This document shows positions 8,750 through 18,081 of a stretch of DNA of 64,000 bases, piece by piece; the first letter of the stretch is position 1; each line of letters opens with the position of its first letter. Position numbers and translations under genes: made by a program. The notes under the pieces were generated by a model. It made no database searches, was not told the origin of the DNA, and saw nothing but the letters and a program-made list of their open reading frames with translations. Source of the stretch: Desulfofustis glycolicus DSM 9705 (GTDB taxonomy: Bacteria > Desulfobacterota > Desulfobulbia > Desulfobulbales > Desulfocapsaceae); the NCBI RefSeq assembly GCF_900130015.1, contig NZ_FQXS01000013.1, positions 61,102 to 125,101 of the forward strand, given 5' to 3'.

Positions 8750-11225
8750 TTTTCTCGTCATCTTCAGCTTCACGCTCAACTACATCCATGCCAACAACCC
8801 GTTCTCCTTCTTCCAGGTTGATTAAGCGGACACCCTGCGTTGTTCTTCCGATAACCCGCATATCGGTCGCCGGCATACGGATCATTTTTCCCGAGTCGGC
8901 AATCAAGATTATCTCCTGGTTATCGTCCACTATTTGACTGCCAATAATATCGCCATTACGATCACTTGGCCGAATTGCCAGAATACCTTTTCCACCACGG
9001 CGTTGCAGGCGATAATCGCCAATAAAACTGCGCTTTCCGTATCCGTTGGCAGTGACGGTGAGTATGGTTTTTTCACTGCCTTCTTCAAGTACATTGGCTC
9101 CAACCAAGTAATCTCCGGACATAAGAGTCATCCCTTTGACTCCGGCAGCTGTTCGTCCCATTTCACGAATATCGGTTTCTTTGAAGTGAATGGATATTCC
9201 GCGGCGCGATATCATAAAAATGGTGTCATTTCCATTCAACACGTGGGCACTGATAATCTCGTCTCCATCATTGATAGTCAGCGCCCGCTTCCCTTTTCTC
9301 AACGGTCTGCTAAATTCCAGTAAACTGGTTTTTTTCACCCGTCCAAGCCTGGTAACCATCAAAATACTTTTTGTTCCGTTATCGTTATCAAAAGAAGAAA
9401 TAGGCAGAATTGCTGCCACTTTTTCCCCTTCAGTCAATTCAAGAAGGTTGACGATAGCCTTCCCCCTGGCAGACCGTCCAACCAAAGGTAATTGATAGAC
9501 TTTTCGCCAAAAAACTTTTCCGTAGTTGGTGAAAAAAAGAAATGTGTCGAGCGTTGAAGCAACATAAATGTGCGAAACAAAGTCTTCGTCAATATTTGTT
9601 ACTCCGCGAACCCCCTTGCCTCCACGGCTCTGTGATCGATAAAGGCTGACCGGGTTACGTTTTATATAGCCGGAATGAGTGACGGTCACCGCCATAAATT
9701 CTGGGGAAATAAGATCCTCCGGAAGGATTTCATCAACCGCATCGACTATTTCAGTTCTTCTCTCGTCTCCGTAGGTTTCTTTTATTTCTACAAATTCAGA
9801 TTTGATCAAGGCCATGATCAGCGACTCGTCAGCAAGAAGCTCTTTGAGCCTTGATATTTCCTTTAAAATCGCAGCATACTCTTCTACTATTTTCTCACGT
9901 TCGAGACCCGTTAAGCGCTGCAACCGCATGTCGAGGATGGTCTGGGCCTGGATCTCTGTTAATTGGTAGCTGGCAATCAGTTGTTCTTTCGCTTCGCTCG
10001 GGTTACGTGCTGCTTTTATAAGATTTACAACATCGTCAAGGTTGCTGATTGCAACATTAAGCCCTTCCAGAATGTGGGCCCGTTCTTCAGCTTTCTTTAA
10101 TTCAAAAGCGGTACGTCTATAGACAACTGCTCTTCGATGTTGGATAAAGTATTCCAGCATCTGCTTAAGATTGAGTACTTCCGGTCGATTATTGACAATA
10201 GCAAGAAAAATGATGCCGAAAGATCTCTGCATCGGCGTCATTTTGTAAAGTTGATTGATAACAACTTCCGCCATTTCATCCTTTTTCAACTCCATAACGA
10301 TGCGCAGACCCTGTCTGTCCGATTCGTCACGTATCTCTGAAATAGCGGTCAATTTCTTCTCTTTGATCAACTCCGCTATTTTCTCGACAAGCACCGCCTT
10401 GTTTTGTTGATAGGGAATCTCTTCAACGATAATATTTTCTCTGCGGCCATTATCAAGCTTTTCAATTGAGGTTTTAGCCCTCATCACGATAACGCCTTTC
10501 CCGGTTTCATACGCTTCTCTAATACCGGCTCGTCCACAAATCAGTCCACCGGTTGGAAAATCAGGCCCGGGGATAATGCTGAATAACTGATGAACCGTCA
10601 TGTTGGGGTCGTCAATCAACGCGATAAGTGCATCAATGACCTCAGTTAAATTGTGCGGCGGGATATTGGTTGCCATCCCGACAGCAATGCCGGAGGACCC
10701 GTTGACCAGCAGATTTGGGATTTTGCTGGGCATAACCGATGGTTCCAGTAACGAATTGTCATAATTTTGAATGTAGTCGATCGTATCTTTCTCGAGGTCA
10801 GCCACGATTTCCCGGTCGATCCGGGTCATCCTTGCCTCCGTATACCGCATCGCGGCGGCTGAATCGCCATCGAGTGAACCGAAGTTGCCCTGCCCATCAA
10901 CAAGCGGGTATCTCATGGAAAACGGCTGTGCCATGCGAACCAGGGTGTCGTAGGCGGCTGTGTCTCCATGCGGGTGATACTTACCAATCACATCACCGAC
11001 AATTCTTGCCGATTTGACATAGGGTCTATTAAAGAAAACTCCGAGTTCACGCATGGCAAAAAGAACGCGTCGGTGAACTGGCTTCAAGCCGTCACGAACA
11101 TCGGGCAAAGCCCTTCCGACGATGACGCTCATGGCATAGTCAAGGTATGATTTCTTTAATTCTTTTTCGATTGAGATCGTCGGCTGTTCGCCTGTGCTCA
11201 GCAGTGTGTCATTCATTCTTTTCAA
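8733..11225 (-). CDS. gyrA: DNA gyrase subunit A
   Basis: This 830-residue protein has the GyrA breakage-reunion domain, with catalytic tyrosine Y128 in [11 protein letters not shown]. The quinolone-binding loop [12 protein letters not shown] carries threonine at the position of E. coli Ser83. The C-terminal beta-pinwheel carries QSRGGKG and QRRGGKG boxes, which fits gyrase better than topoisomerase IV. With GyrB it introduces negative supercoils. A second ATG three codons in (MNDTLLS) is an equally possible start. It lies 59 bases after gyrB on the same strand. Confidence 0.97.
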   Translation of the reverse strand: MKRMNDTLLSTGEQPTISIEKELKKSYLDYAMSVIVGRALPDVRDGLKPVHRRVLFAMRELGVFFNRPYVKSARIVGDVIGKYHPHGDTAAYDTLVRMAQPFSMRYPLVDGQGNFGSLDGDSAAAMRYTEARMTRIDREIVADLEKDTIDYIQNYDNSLLEPSVMPSKIPNLLVNGSSGIAVGMATNIPPHNLTEVIDALIALIDDPNMTVHQLFSIIPGPDFPTGGLICGRAGIREAYETGKGVIVMRAKTSIEKLDNGRRENIIVEEIPYQQNKAVLVEKIAELIKEKKLTAISEIRDESDRQGLRIVMELKKDEMAEVVINQLYKMTPMQRSFGIIFLAIVNNRPEVLNLKQMLEYFIQHRRAVVYRRTAFELKKAEERAHILEGLNVAISNLDDVVNLIKAARNPSEAKEQLIASYQLTEIQAQTILDMRLQRLTGLEREKIVEEYAAILKEISRLKELLADESLIMALIKSEFVEIKETYGDERRTEIVDAVDEILPEDLISPEFMAVTVTHSGYIKRNPVSLYRSQSRGGKGVRGVTNIDEDFVSHIYVASTLDTFLFFTNYGKVFWRKVYQLPLVGRSARGKAIVNLLELTEGEKVAAILPISSFDNDNGTKSILMVTRLGRVKKTSLLEFSRPLRKGKRALTINDGDEIISAHVLNGNDTIFMISRRGISIHFKETDIREMGRTAAGVKGMTLMSGDYLVGANVLEEGSEKTILTVTANGYGKRSFIGDYRLQRRGGKGILAIRPSDRNGDIIGSQIVDDNQEIILIADSGKMIRMPATDMRVIGRTTQGVRLINLEEGERVVGMDVVEREAEDDEKNDENF

Positions 11226-11284
11226 TAGGATGTTTTAGGATAATAAAGAAGGGCACCAGGTCCCGCCATTGGCGGTGGCTGAAT

Positions 11285-13705
11285 TTAGATATCGAGTTCC
11301 GTTACTTCCAGGGCGTGATTCTGGATAAATTCTCTCCGGGGCTCAACCTTGTCCCCCATCAGGGTGGTAAACATTTCATCCGCCTCTTCAGCATCCTGGA
11401 TCTGTACCTGAAGCAACCTTCTGTTGCTGGGATTCATTGTTGTTTCCCATAACTGGTTCGGGTTCATCTCACCGAGACCCTTATATCGCTGCAAATGACT
11501 TCCTTTAAATGATTCATTTCGAACGATTTCTAGCATTTCTTTCCAATTTCGAGCCTGTTTCTCAGTTCCGCCATCTTCTCTTCCCTTTTCCCTGATGGAA
11601 AAGGTTTTATCGAGTAACGCACTGATGGACTCAAAGAGATGTAATGCCGAACGATACTCGTTTATCAGGGGAATTTGCGGACCAATCGTCGTTGTAACCT
11701 GGGCTTTATCCTTAAGCGCAACGTCGAGTTCATAACAATCGGCTCTCCAGCGACAAGCCCTTATTGCTCCCACTATCATGGTCTTGTCAGCTGACAAATT
11801 GTCTGAAATTCCTTCAACGAATTCTTTCTCGGTAAATTGGTCGGCTTTCCGAATTCCTTTCTCCAGCATATAAACAAGAAGCGCTTCAGTGATATTCATT
11901 CGTTCGAGGAAAGCGACAATTCTCTCAAAAACAGACAATTTCCTGAGAGTTTCAACCAATTGATCGTCTGTAAAAATCGATTTATCCTGGTTGCTTACTA
12001 TAACACTCATCTTCTGGCTTGCCTGAGTAAACAGATAATTATTGAGTTGGTCTTCATCGAGGAAGTATTGTTCGCTCTTGCCTTTACCGATTCTGAATAA
12101 TGGCGGCTGACCTATATAGACATGCCCTCCCTGGATCAACGGCAGCATTTGCCTATAAAAAAATGTGAGCAACAAGGTTCGTATATGTGCACCGTCTACA
12201 TCGGCGTCGGTCATGATGATGATCTTGTGATAACGGAGCCTTTCAGGATCAAAATCATCTTTTCCGATGCCACATCCAAGAGCTGCTATCAATTGCTTTA
12301 TTTCTTCACTATTGAGAATTTTATCGAACCGGGCCTTTTCGACATTCATAATCTTGCCGCGGAGGGGTAAAATTGCTTGAATAGCACGATCTCTCCCCTG
12401 TTTTGCGGAACCGCCGGCAGAATCACCCTCAACTATAAAAATTTCTCGCTTTTTTGGATCTTTCTCCTGACACTCTGCGAGTTTTCCGGCCATAAGCAGA
12501 CTCGTAGAACCCTTTTTTCGAGACAGATCCCGCGCCTTTTTTGCCGCCTCTCTAGCCCGAGCGGCGTCTACTACCTTTGATAGAATTCTTTTAGCAATAT
12601 TTGGGTTTTGTTCGAGAAAAATAGTCAACTTATCGTTGCAGATTGATTCAACTATCCACTTGACTTCTGAATTGCCCAATTTGGTTTTGGTCTGACCTTC
12701 GAACTGCGGATTGGGCACCCGAACTGAAATGACACAAGTAAGCCCTTCACGGACGTCGTCGCCGCCCATCTTTTCCTTAAGGTTTTTAGGAACTATATCG
12801 TCACTGGCATATCGATTGATACACTTGGTCAGGGCAGCGCGAAAGCCAGCCACGTGTGTTCCTCCTTCCCGGGTGTTGATATTGTTGACGAAGGAGAAAA
12901 GCCGTTCTGAATAGCCGTCGAAATATTGAAAGGATATTTCAACCTCAACCATATCTTTTTCGCCGGTCAGAAAAATGGGGTCGCTGAAAACCGGGGTTCT
13001 ATTGCGGTTGAGCCACTGCACATAAGATATGACGCCGCCGGATGCATGAAATTTATCTTCTTCACCGCTCCGTTCGTCTTTGAGATATAAACGTACGTCT
13101 TTATTAAGAAAAGCAAGTTCGCGAAGTCTGCTTTTCACCGTTTCATAATCATAGACCCTGGTTTCAGTGAAAATATGCGGATCTGATTTGAAAAGGATGG
13201 TTGTTCCGGTCTTTTCACTTGTTCCGACGACCTCAAGTTCACTGACTTTTTGTCCATATCGATAAGACTGTCGATAAATTTTCCCATCACGGCGAACTTC
13301 AGCAACAGCTTCTTCGGACAGGGCGTTAACCACCGATACACCAACACCGTGTAAGCCTCCTGAAACCTTGTAAGAGGAATGATCGAATTTCCCACCTGCA
13401 TGCAATGTCGTCATTACCAGTTCCAGAGCTGGTACCTTTTCGGTCGGATGAATATCAACCGGGATACCGCGCCCATCATCTTCGACTCTAACTGAATTAT
13501 CCTCGAGAATGGTAACGCGAATTCTCTGACAATAGCCGGCAAGTGCCTCGTCGATACTGTTATCGACAACTTCCCAGATTAGGTGGTGTAGCCCCTCGAC
13601 GGCGGTATTGCCTATATACATGGAAGGTCTCTTACGAACCGCTTCCAATCCGTCCAGAACCTTGATTTGTCCGGCATCGTAACTACTGGTTTTTTCTTCT
13701 ATCAC
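11285..13705 (-). CDS. gyrB: DNA gyrase subunit B
   Basis: This 806-residue protein has a GHKL ATPase domain ([38 protein letters not shown]), a transducer, and a TOPRIM region with [15 protein letters not shown] and [17 protein letters not shown]. It ends with the [15 protein letters not shown] segment of GyrB/ParE. The adjacent gyrA identifies it as GyrB. It supplies ATP-driven strand passage for supercoiling. It sits between dnaN and gyrA on the minus strand, a common near-origin order, but recF is missing. The 275-bp gap to dnaN shows no gene. Confidence 0.97.
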   Translation of the reverse strand: MIEEKTSSYDAGQIKVLDGLEAVRKRPSMYIGNTAVEGLHHLIWEVVDNSIDEALAGYCQRIRVTILEDNSVRVEDDGRGIPVDIHPTEKVPALELVMTTLHAGGKFDHSSYKVSGGLHGVGVSVVNALSEEAVAEVRRDGKIYRQSYRYGQKVSELEVVGTSEKTGTTILFKSDPHIFTETRVYDYETVKSRLRELAFLNKDVRLYLKDERSGEEDKFHASGGVISYVQWLNRNRTPVFSDPIFLTGEKDMVEVEISFQYFDGYSERLFSFVNNINTREGGTHVAGFRAALTKCINRYASDDIVPKNLKEKMGGDDVREGLTCVISVRVPNPQFEGQTKTKLGNSEVKWIVESICNDKLTIFLEQNPNIAKRILSKVVDAARAREAAKKARDLSRKKGSTSLLMAGKLAECQEKDPKKREIFIVEGDSAGGSAKQGRDRAIQAILPLRGKIMNVEKARFDKILNSEEIKQLIAALGCGIGKDDFDPERLRYHKIIIMTDADVDGAHIRTLLLTFFYRQMLPLIQGGHVYIGQPPLFRIGKGKSEQYFLDEDQLNNYLFTQASQKMSVIVSNQDKSIFTDDQLVETLRKLSVFERIVAFLERMNITEALLVYMLEKGIRKADQFTEKEFVEGISDNLSADKTMIVGAIRACRWRADCYELDVALKDKAQVTTTIGPQIPLINEYRSALHLFESISALLDKTFSIREKGREDGGTEKQARNWKEMLEIVRNESFKGSHLQRYKGLGEMNPNQLWETTMNPSNRRLLQVQIQDAEEADEMFTTLMGDKVEPRREFIQNHALEVTELDI

Positions 13706-13980
13706 GCTTTTTTTCCTTTTCTTAACGAGCTGTTATCTTTTTTACTGAAAGATTTAATACGCTTGATTCCACGGGACTGGCTGAACAATGAGCGCTTTTT
13801 TAACAGCGAGGTCGGCTGGTAGTTCCGTTTGCATGGCCACGTTGAAAAACGTGTATACCAAACAACCGTTTTTTTTAGATGAGAAGGGTTTGTCTAATAA
13901 ATCCGCCGAATCGCATTGTCGTTCATCATGCTTTGAACGGACATTCCGCTTAGTTATATCCGACCTTCTTTTATGGTCCT

Positions 13981-15111
13981 CTATAATTGCATCGGCATGA
14001 TGATGCTGGTGAAACCTTTATCCAGTGCCGATCTCATCAAACAAGGGCTGTTCTCTGAATTGATGTACGCCTCCACCTCTTCACATTCCATTACCTGCAG
14101 GGTCTCGATGAAGTAACGGCAATTAAAACCCAGGGTAAGGGGCTCACCGTCGTAAGTCACTTTCAATTCATCTTTAGCGTTGCCAATATCTGCATTTTGA
14201 GAAGAAAGCACCATCGTTTCTCCTTCTATCCGCAACTGAATGGTATGAAAGACGTCTTCGGTGAAAAGATTTATTCGTTTCAGGGATTCGAGGAACAGCA
14301 GTCTGTTTATTTTTATACAGTTATCCATAGGAACTGCTTGGACGATAGCCCGGTAGTGGGGGAACTCTCCATGTTTCAAACGAACCACCATAACCGCCCG
14401 CTTGTCCTTGACAACGAGTTGTTTTCGGCTGAAGGAAACATCAATGGTATCTCTGTTTTCGCAGAACTTTCGCAATTCCTGAATCCCTTTCTTCGGGATC
14501 AGAGTAATATCCTCTATCCCGAGATGATCGACGTCGACAGCAACATCCTTCTCCATTATGGAGAGGCGATGTCCGTCCGAAGAAATCATGCGCAGGTACG
14601 ATACGGAATCAATTTTTTCTTTTTCGATAAGGACTGAAGTCAGCGAATAAATATTCTCCTGCTCACCGGCTATTGAGAATATTACCTTGTCGATTAGATC
14701 GAGGAAAACAGGTGCTTCCAATGGAACAAGGCCTTCTTCATCGTACTCGGGAAAGGCGGGATACTCCTCGCTCTGAATACCTGCGAGATTGTAAACGCTT
14801 TTTCCGGCGGAGATAGTAACCCAACTGTTCTCCGTTTCTTCTATTACCAGGGAAGCTGAACCTGACTCTCTGACGATCTCATATATTTTTTTCGATGGCA
14901 GCGTCAAAGACCCGATGGCATCCACTTCCGCCGGCACAAATATCTGCAAACCGACCTCCAGATCTGTCCCTGTCAAAACCAGGCCATTTGTTGTAGCCTC
15001 TATCAGGATATTCGATAAAATTGCCAGCGTACCCCTTTTGTTTGTCACGTTTTGCAAAACGGACAATCCTTCAATGAAGTCATCCTTCTGGACGGTGCAT
15101 TTCAGGCTCAT
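13981..15111 (-). CDS. dnaN: DNA polymerase III subunit beta (sliding clamp)
   Basis: This 376-residue protein has the three clamp folds of DnaN. The N-terminus is MSLKCTVQKDDFIEGLSVLQ, and RGTLAILSNILIEA and LTLGFNCRYFIETLQ are family segments. The C-terminal end SIIMPMQL matches the usual ..IMPMRL ending. The dimer encircles DNA and tethers the replicative polymerase. Upstream is an AT-rich stretch with a divergent serine hydrolase gene. dnaA, which normally precedes dnaN, is not in the window. Confidence 0.97.
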   Translation of the reverse strand: MSLKCTVQKDDFIEGLSVLQNVTNKRGTLAILSNILIEATTNGLVLTGTDLEVGLQIFVPAEVDAIGSLTLPSKKIYEIVRESGSASLVIEETENSWVTISAGKSVYNLAGIQSEEYPAFPEYDEEGLVPLEAPVFLDLIDKVIFSIAGEQENIYSLTSVLIEKEKIDSVSYLRMISSDGHRLSIMEKDVAVDVDHLGIEDITLIPKKGIQELRKFCENRDTIDVSFSRKQLVVKDKRAVMVVRLKHGEFPHYRAIVQAVPMDNCIKINRLLFLESLKRINLFTEDVFHTIQLRIEGETMVLSSQNADIGNAKDELKVTYDGEPLTLGFNCRYFIETLQVMECEEVEAYINSENSPCLMRSALDKGFTSIIMPMQL

Positions 15112-15426
15112 GTCTGTTCCCTTATCTTTTATAATTTTTTTTTTGTTATTACAAAGGACGTTGATCTGTTAAATATTTATATATATTATTGTAATAATTG
15201 TCTTTTCTGTTGATAATTAAGGGTGTAAAAAAAAGTGGTTTTTGTTCAAAGCGCCTTGTAAACAAGACTTTCAGCCAAGTTTTCACACGATATCGACATG
15301 ACGTGTTGATCGCTTGTTGAAAAGCGGGAAAGATAAATTTTTTCTTACATCAGAATGCCTTGCCAACCTCGCCCTTAATCTAGTGGAAAAATAGAAAAAT
15401 ATCAATAAAATAATCAATTATTGAAG
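15112..15426. other. AT-rich divergent intergenic region upstream of dnaN
   Basis: These 315 bases separate the divergent dnaN and serine-hydrolase genes. They are markedly AT-rich near 15120-15230 (runs of T, then TATATATTATTGTAATAATTG). Promoters for both genes must lie here. An origin is conceivable because dnaN-proximal AT-rich DNA is a common oriC place, but I found no clear TTATCCACA boxes. Confidence 0.4.
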
Positions 15427-16584
15427 ATGACTACAGTAGATAAAGACGCTTTCCGGGAAATACTCCGTGAAAAGATTTTAACTTACTATAATAAAGGTGT
15501 TTTTTCGGCTGCCAGCGTTTCTCTTTGTTTCCGAAACAGTGGAAATAATCAAAAAAACAGAATAACTGTTGAATATAATGGAGATAATAAAAATTTCTCA
15601 GACGGAACGCGAACGATATTTGATCTTGCTTCACTGACGAAACCACTGGTAACGCTTCTCTGTCTGCTTCATCTTATCGATAAGGGGACAGTGAAGTGGA
15701 GTGATAGGGTGAAAAACGTTTTTCAGAGAGGGTGCAGTGAATCTCTTTCGCGAGTCAGTATCGAAATGCTGGTCAGTCATTCATCGGGGCTGCCGGCTCA
15801 TCGTGACTACTGGAAAGGGTTATCCGAGGTTACGCCGAAACGAAGAAAAGAGTGGCTTCTTGGTGAAATTTTAAGGGAAACGGTCGAGCATCATTCTTGT
15901 GGTTCCGTTGAATATAGTGATTTGGGATATTTGTTGTTAGGGTTTATTGTCGAAACCGTAACGGGGCAATCGCTTGATACCTATTGGTCGACTACGATAG
16001 CAAGAACGATGGGCCTTGAGGACGAACTTTTTTTCACCGGTACGGACAGGCACACAGATAAAATCTATGCACCAACCGGTCCTTGTGGAACGACCAGACA
16101 ACAACTGGCGGGCAGGGTTCACGACGACAATTGCCGCTTGCTGGGTGGCGTTTGCGGCCATGCAGGCTTGTTCGGTACATCGGCAGCTGTACTGCGGCTG
16201 ACAGAAGAACTGTTGGCGCTGTATAGCGGAAAAGAAACCGTCTTACCGATCAGTAGAAAAATATTCCGCCGGGCCTGTGAGCGGGTTGGCCCAGCAGACT
16301 GGTCGAGAGGTTTTCAATTGCCGACGCCGGGAAAATCGAGCAGCGGCAGGTATTTTTCGCCAGAAAGCTTTGGTCACCTTGGTTTTACCGGAACGTCTTT
16401 TTGGATAGACCCGGTAAGACAACTCATCGTGGTCCTCTTGACAAATCGGGTTATCAAAGGCGAAGACCGTTCTGCTATCCAACGGATGCGCCCGGATTTG
16501 TACGACTGTGTTGTCAAATATCTGAACGGAATGAAGGGTAAAAGGGGAGCAATAGGGGAAGGAGGAGGCGACTCGGATAGATAA
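15427..16584 (+). CDS. beta-lactamase family serine hydrolase
   Basis: This 385-residue protein of the class C beta-lactamase / penicillin-binding fold has the catalytic SxxK (SLTK, S69-K72), the YSD variant of the YxN motif in VEYSDLGYL, and HLGFTGTSFW near the C-terminus in place of the KTG box. Such enzymes include esterases, D-amino-acid peptidases and peptidoglycan-editing enzymes, so the substrate is open. I see no signal peptide, suggesting a cytoplasmic location. I took the ATG at 15427 as the start; a TTG two codons earlier is also in frame. The stop is only 33 bases from the convergent small sulfur-cluster gene. Confidence 0.85.
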   Translation: MTTVDKDAFREILREKILTYYNKGVFSAASVSLCFRNSGNNQKNRITVEYNGDNKNFSDGTRTIFDLASLTKPLVTLLCLLHLIDKGTVKWSDRVKNVFQRGCSESLSRVSIEMLVSHSSGLPAHRDYWKGLSEVTPKRRKEWLLGEILRETVEHHSCGSVEYSDLGYLLLGFIVETVTGQSLDTYWSTTIARTMGLEDELFFTGTDRHTDKIYAPTGPCGTTRQQLAGRVHDDNCRLLGGVCGHAGLFGTSAAVLRLTEELLALYSGKETVLPISRKIFRRACERVGPADWSRGFQLPTPGKSSSGRYFSPESFGHLGFTGTSFWIDPVRQLIVVLLTNRVIKGEDRSAIQRMRPDLYDCVVKYLNGMKGKRGAIGEGGGDSDR

Positions 16585-16617
16585 GGCTACCGACTCGCCC
16601 CCCAGAAAAAAAGGTTA

Positions 16618-16791
16618 TTACCACCAGCAAATGGTTTGGTCGGCGGCAAAAATTTTATCGACCAGGGCGTCGTAATCCGGGTTATCGACAGTCAGGTCGA
16701 ACGATTCGCTGTCACGATCACGGCTTACTATTTCAACCAGTTTTTTAACGGTTTCATCCGGCTGAGATTTGTAAATATTGAGTATTTTCAT
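16618..16791 (-). CDS. 57-residue protein of the sulfur relay cluster, ending CWW
   Basis: A complete small frame starts with MKILNIYKSQ after a clear ribosome site (AAGGAGACATC) and ends with TICWW. It lies 12 bases after the DsrE/F-like gene on the same strand, so it is the last gene of the run. Its single cysteine, three residues from the C-terminus, sits where DsrH/TusB-type proteins also have a conserved C-terminus, but the protein is much shorter than TusB and I cannot assign the family. A role as partner or scaffold of the DsrE-like proteins is inference from position. Confidence 0.75.
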   Translation of the reverse strand: MKILNIYKSQPDETVKKLVEIVSRDRDSESFDLTVDNPDYDALVDKIFAADQTICWW

Positions 16792-16803
16792 GATGTCTCC
16801 TTG

Positions 16804-17106
16804 CTATTTCAGGCCGTAAGGAATGATAATGTCCATTTCTCGCAGTTTTTCTCCCACCTCCTCAAGTGTGAGCAATTCAAAACCGTTTTTTTCCTGATTA
16901 GCCGGAACTGTGGTATAAACTTCACCCTCCATATCACGAAGCATCTCTATGCTTTCCATGTTGTGTTCGTCAAGTTTTTCAATCTCACAATCCATGACGA
17001 CTCCATAGCTGTACATGTTCTCAACGGCCAGACCGAGGGCCGAACGGATACCGTCAACAGCATAGTCTTTGTTACGATACATAAACAAGGCTTTCTTGTA
17101 TTCCAT
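16804..17106 (-). CDS. DsrE/DsrF-like protein
   Basis: This 100-residue protein has a predicted alpha/beta DsrE-fold pattern (KKALFMYRNKDYAVDGIRSA, then VVMDCEIEKLDEHN). It ends with a helix and a short strand (EVGEKLREMDIIIPYGL). The only cysteine (VVMDCEIE, residue 40) is a candidate sulfur carrier. The start follows GGAGGGGTC, 8 bases after the stop of the preceding DsrE-like gene, so the two are one operon and probably one heteromeric complex. Assignment to the DsrE/F superfamily is by size, pattern and context rather than a diagnostic motif. Confidence 0.7.
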   Translation of the reverse strand: MEYKKALFMYRNKDYAVDGIRSALGLAVENMYSYGVVMDCEIEKLDEHNMESIEMLRDMEGEVYTTVPANQEKNGFELLTLEEVGEKLREMDIIIPYGLK

Positions 17107-17114
17107 GACCCCTC

Positions 17115-17429
17115 CTAGAAACTGAGATAGCAGTCGTAATCTTCAATAATAATGCCATGTTGCGCCTGTGTAGCCATTTTTTTCTCGGTGAGTCCTTGCG
17201 GAACGTCACTGATGTCGTAGCCTTGTTTCTTGTAACTATCGACACAAATGGAAACATCGTCGGCCAACGCACACAGTTCCGGAAAGGCCTTGTCCTTGGA
17301 GTTGTGCGTGGCGGTCCAGGTGAAAAATATCTTAACCTTGGAACCTTTTGCTTTGGCGGCCTTGGTCACGCCTATCACGTGTTGAAGGCAGTTGGGATCA
17401 CTTACGAAAATACCTAGACTTTTAGCCAT
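17115..17429 (-). CDS. DsrE-like sulfur carrier protein
   Basis: This 104-residue protein of the DsrE/TusD-like superfamily has N-terminal SLGIFVSDPNCLQHVIGVTKAA, with beta-strand, loop and helix order as in DsrE, then KVKIFFTWTATHN, and cysteines at about residues 14, 53, 62 and 100. These proteins accept sulfane sulfur from TusA-type donors on a cysteine in the cytoplasm. The start is supported by AGGAGGCTACCG. It is downstream of tusA but separated from it by a terminator hairpin. Confidence 0.82.
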   Translation of the reverse strand: MAKSLGIFVSDPNCLQHVIGVTKAAKAKGSKVKIFFTWTATHNSKDKAFPELCALADDVSICVDSYKKQGYDISDVPQGLTEKKMATQAQHGIIIEDYDCYLSF

Positions 17430-17469
17430 CGGTAGCCTCCTGTTGGCTGGTTACCCAGTTTGTGGATGT

Positions 17470-17510
17470 ACAACAAAAACGGACCCCTGCTTTACGGAAC
17501 AGGGGTCCGG
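17470..17510 (-). terminator. hairpin terminator or attenuator after tusA
   Basis: CGGACCCCTG (17480-17489) pairs perfectly with CAGGGGTCCG (17500-17509) and on the minus strand is followed by TTTTTGTTG, a rho-independent terminator shape. It lies between tusA and the DsrE-like gene. tusA transcripts may therefore mostly end here, with partial read-through into the DsrE-like genes. Confidence 0.8.
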
Positions 17511-17544
17511 GCGACCGGTAAGCCCAACAAACGTATCTGTCGAA

Positions 17545-17802
17545 CTACCCTTTCTTGACAAAAAAACTAAAAAAACCGGCACCTTCTTTTTCACCTAGAT
17601 ATTCATGCCCGGCTCGGTCGCACCAACCGGGAATATCGTTTCGCGAACCCGGGTCGGTGCCATCGACCTGCAGAACCTGACCGCTTTTCAATTTACCTAT
17701 CTCTTTTTTTGTGCGAAGAAGCGGCATAGGACAACTCAAGCCTTTCGCATCAAGAACGGAATCGGCGGTTACGTCGGCAGCAACCTGTTTAACATCACTC
17801 AT
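17545..17802 (-). CDS. tusA: TusA/SirA-family sulfur carrier
   Basis: This 85-residue protein has the hallmark CPMP motif (C24 in GLSCPMPLLRTKKEI), followed by LQVDGTDPGSRNDIPGWC and a hydrophobic C-terminal strand. TusA carries persulfide sulfur between rhodaneses or desulfurases and DsrE-type acceptors. It lies beside a YeeE/YedE permease and DsrE-like genes, the arrangement linked to sulfur-compound import and oxidation or disproportionation. The start ATG is preceded by GGAGGTTTGCC. The gene is divergent from the permease across 279 bases. Confidence 0.93.
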   Translation of the reverse strand: MSDVKQVAADVTADSVLDAKGLSCPMPLLRTKKEIGKLKSGQVLQVDGTDPGSRNDIPGWCDRAGHEYLGEKEGAGFFSFFVKKG

Positions 17803-18081
17803 GGCAAACCTCCTGATAATGATTCATCTTCTGATGGTCCTCTTTATCCTGTCCTGCGAATGACCGGGACTGGAAAACAAGCCTCAACTCCTTGCTGAGC
17901 CGGGTGTTCCTGGTATCGGACAAATACCAATAAATAGTTTTATCAAAGCAAAAGAGAGACGAAAAATCAACGGAAAAACAGAGTACTGCCAAGCTTTCGA
18001 GTTATTGACAAAACGCGACAGCAAAGGTAAACATTTCAGCGTTGATTGCCTTTACATTAACTGTGTTTTCAGGAGGTGGGT

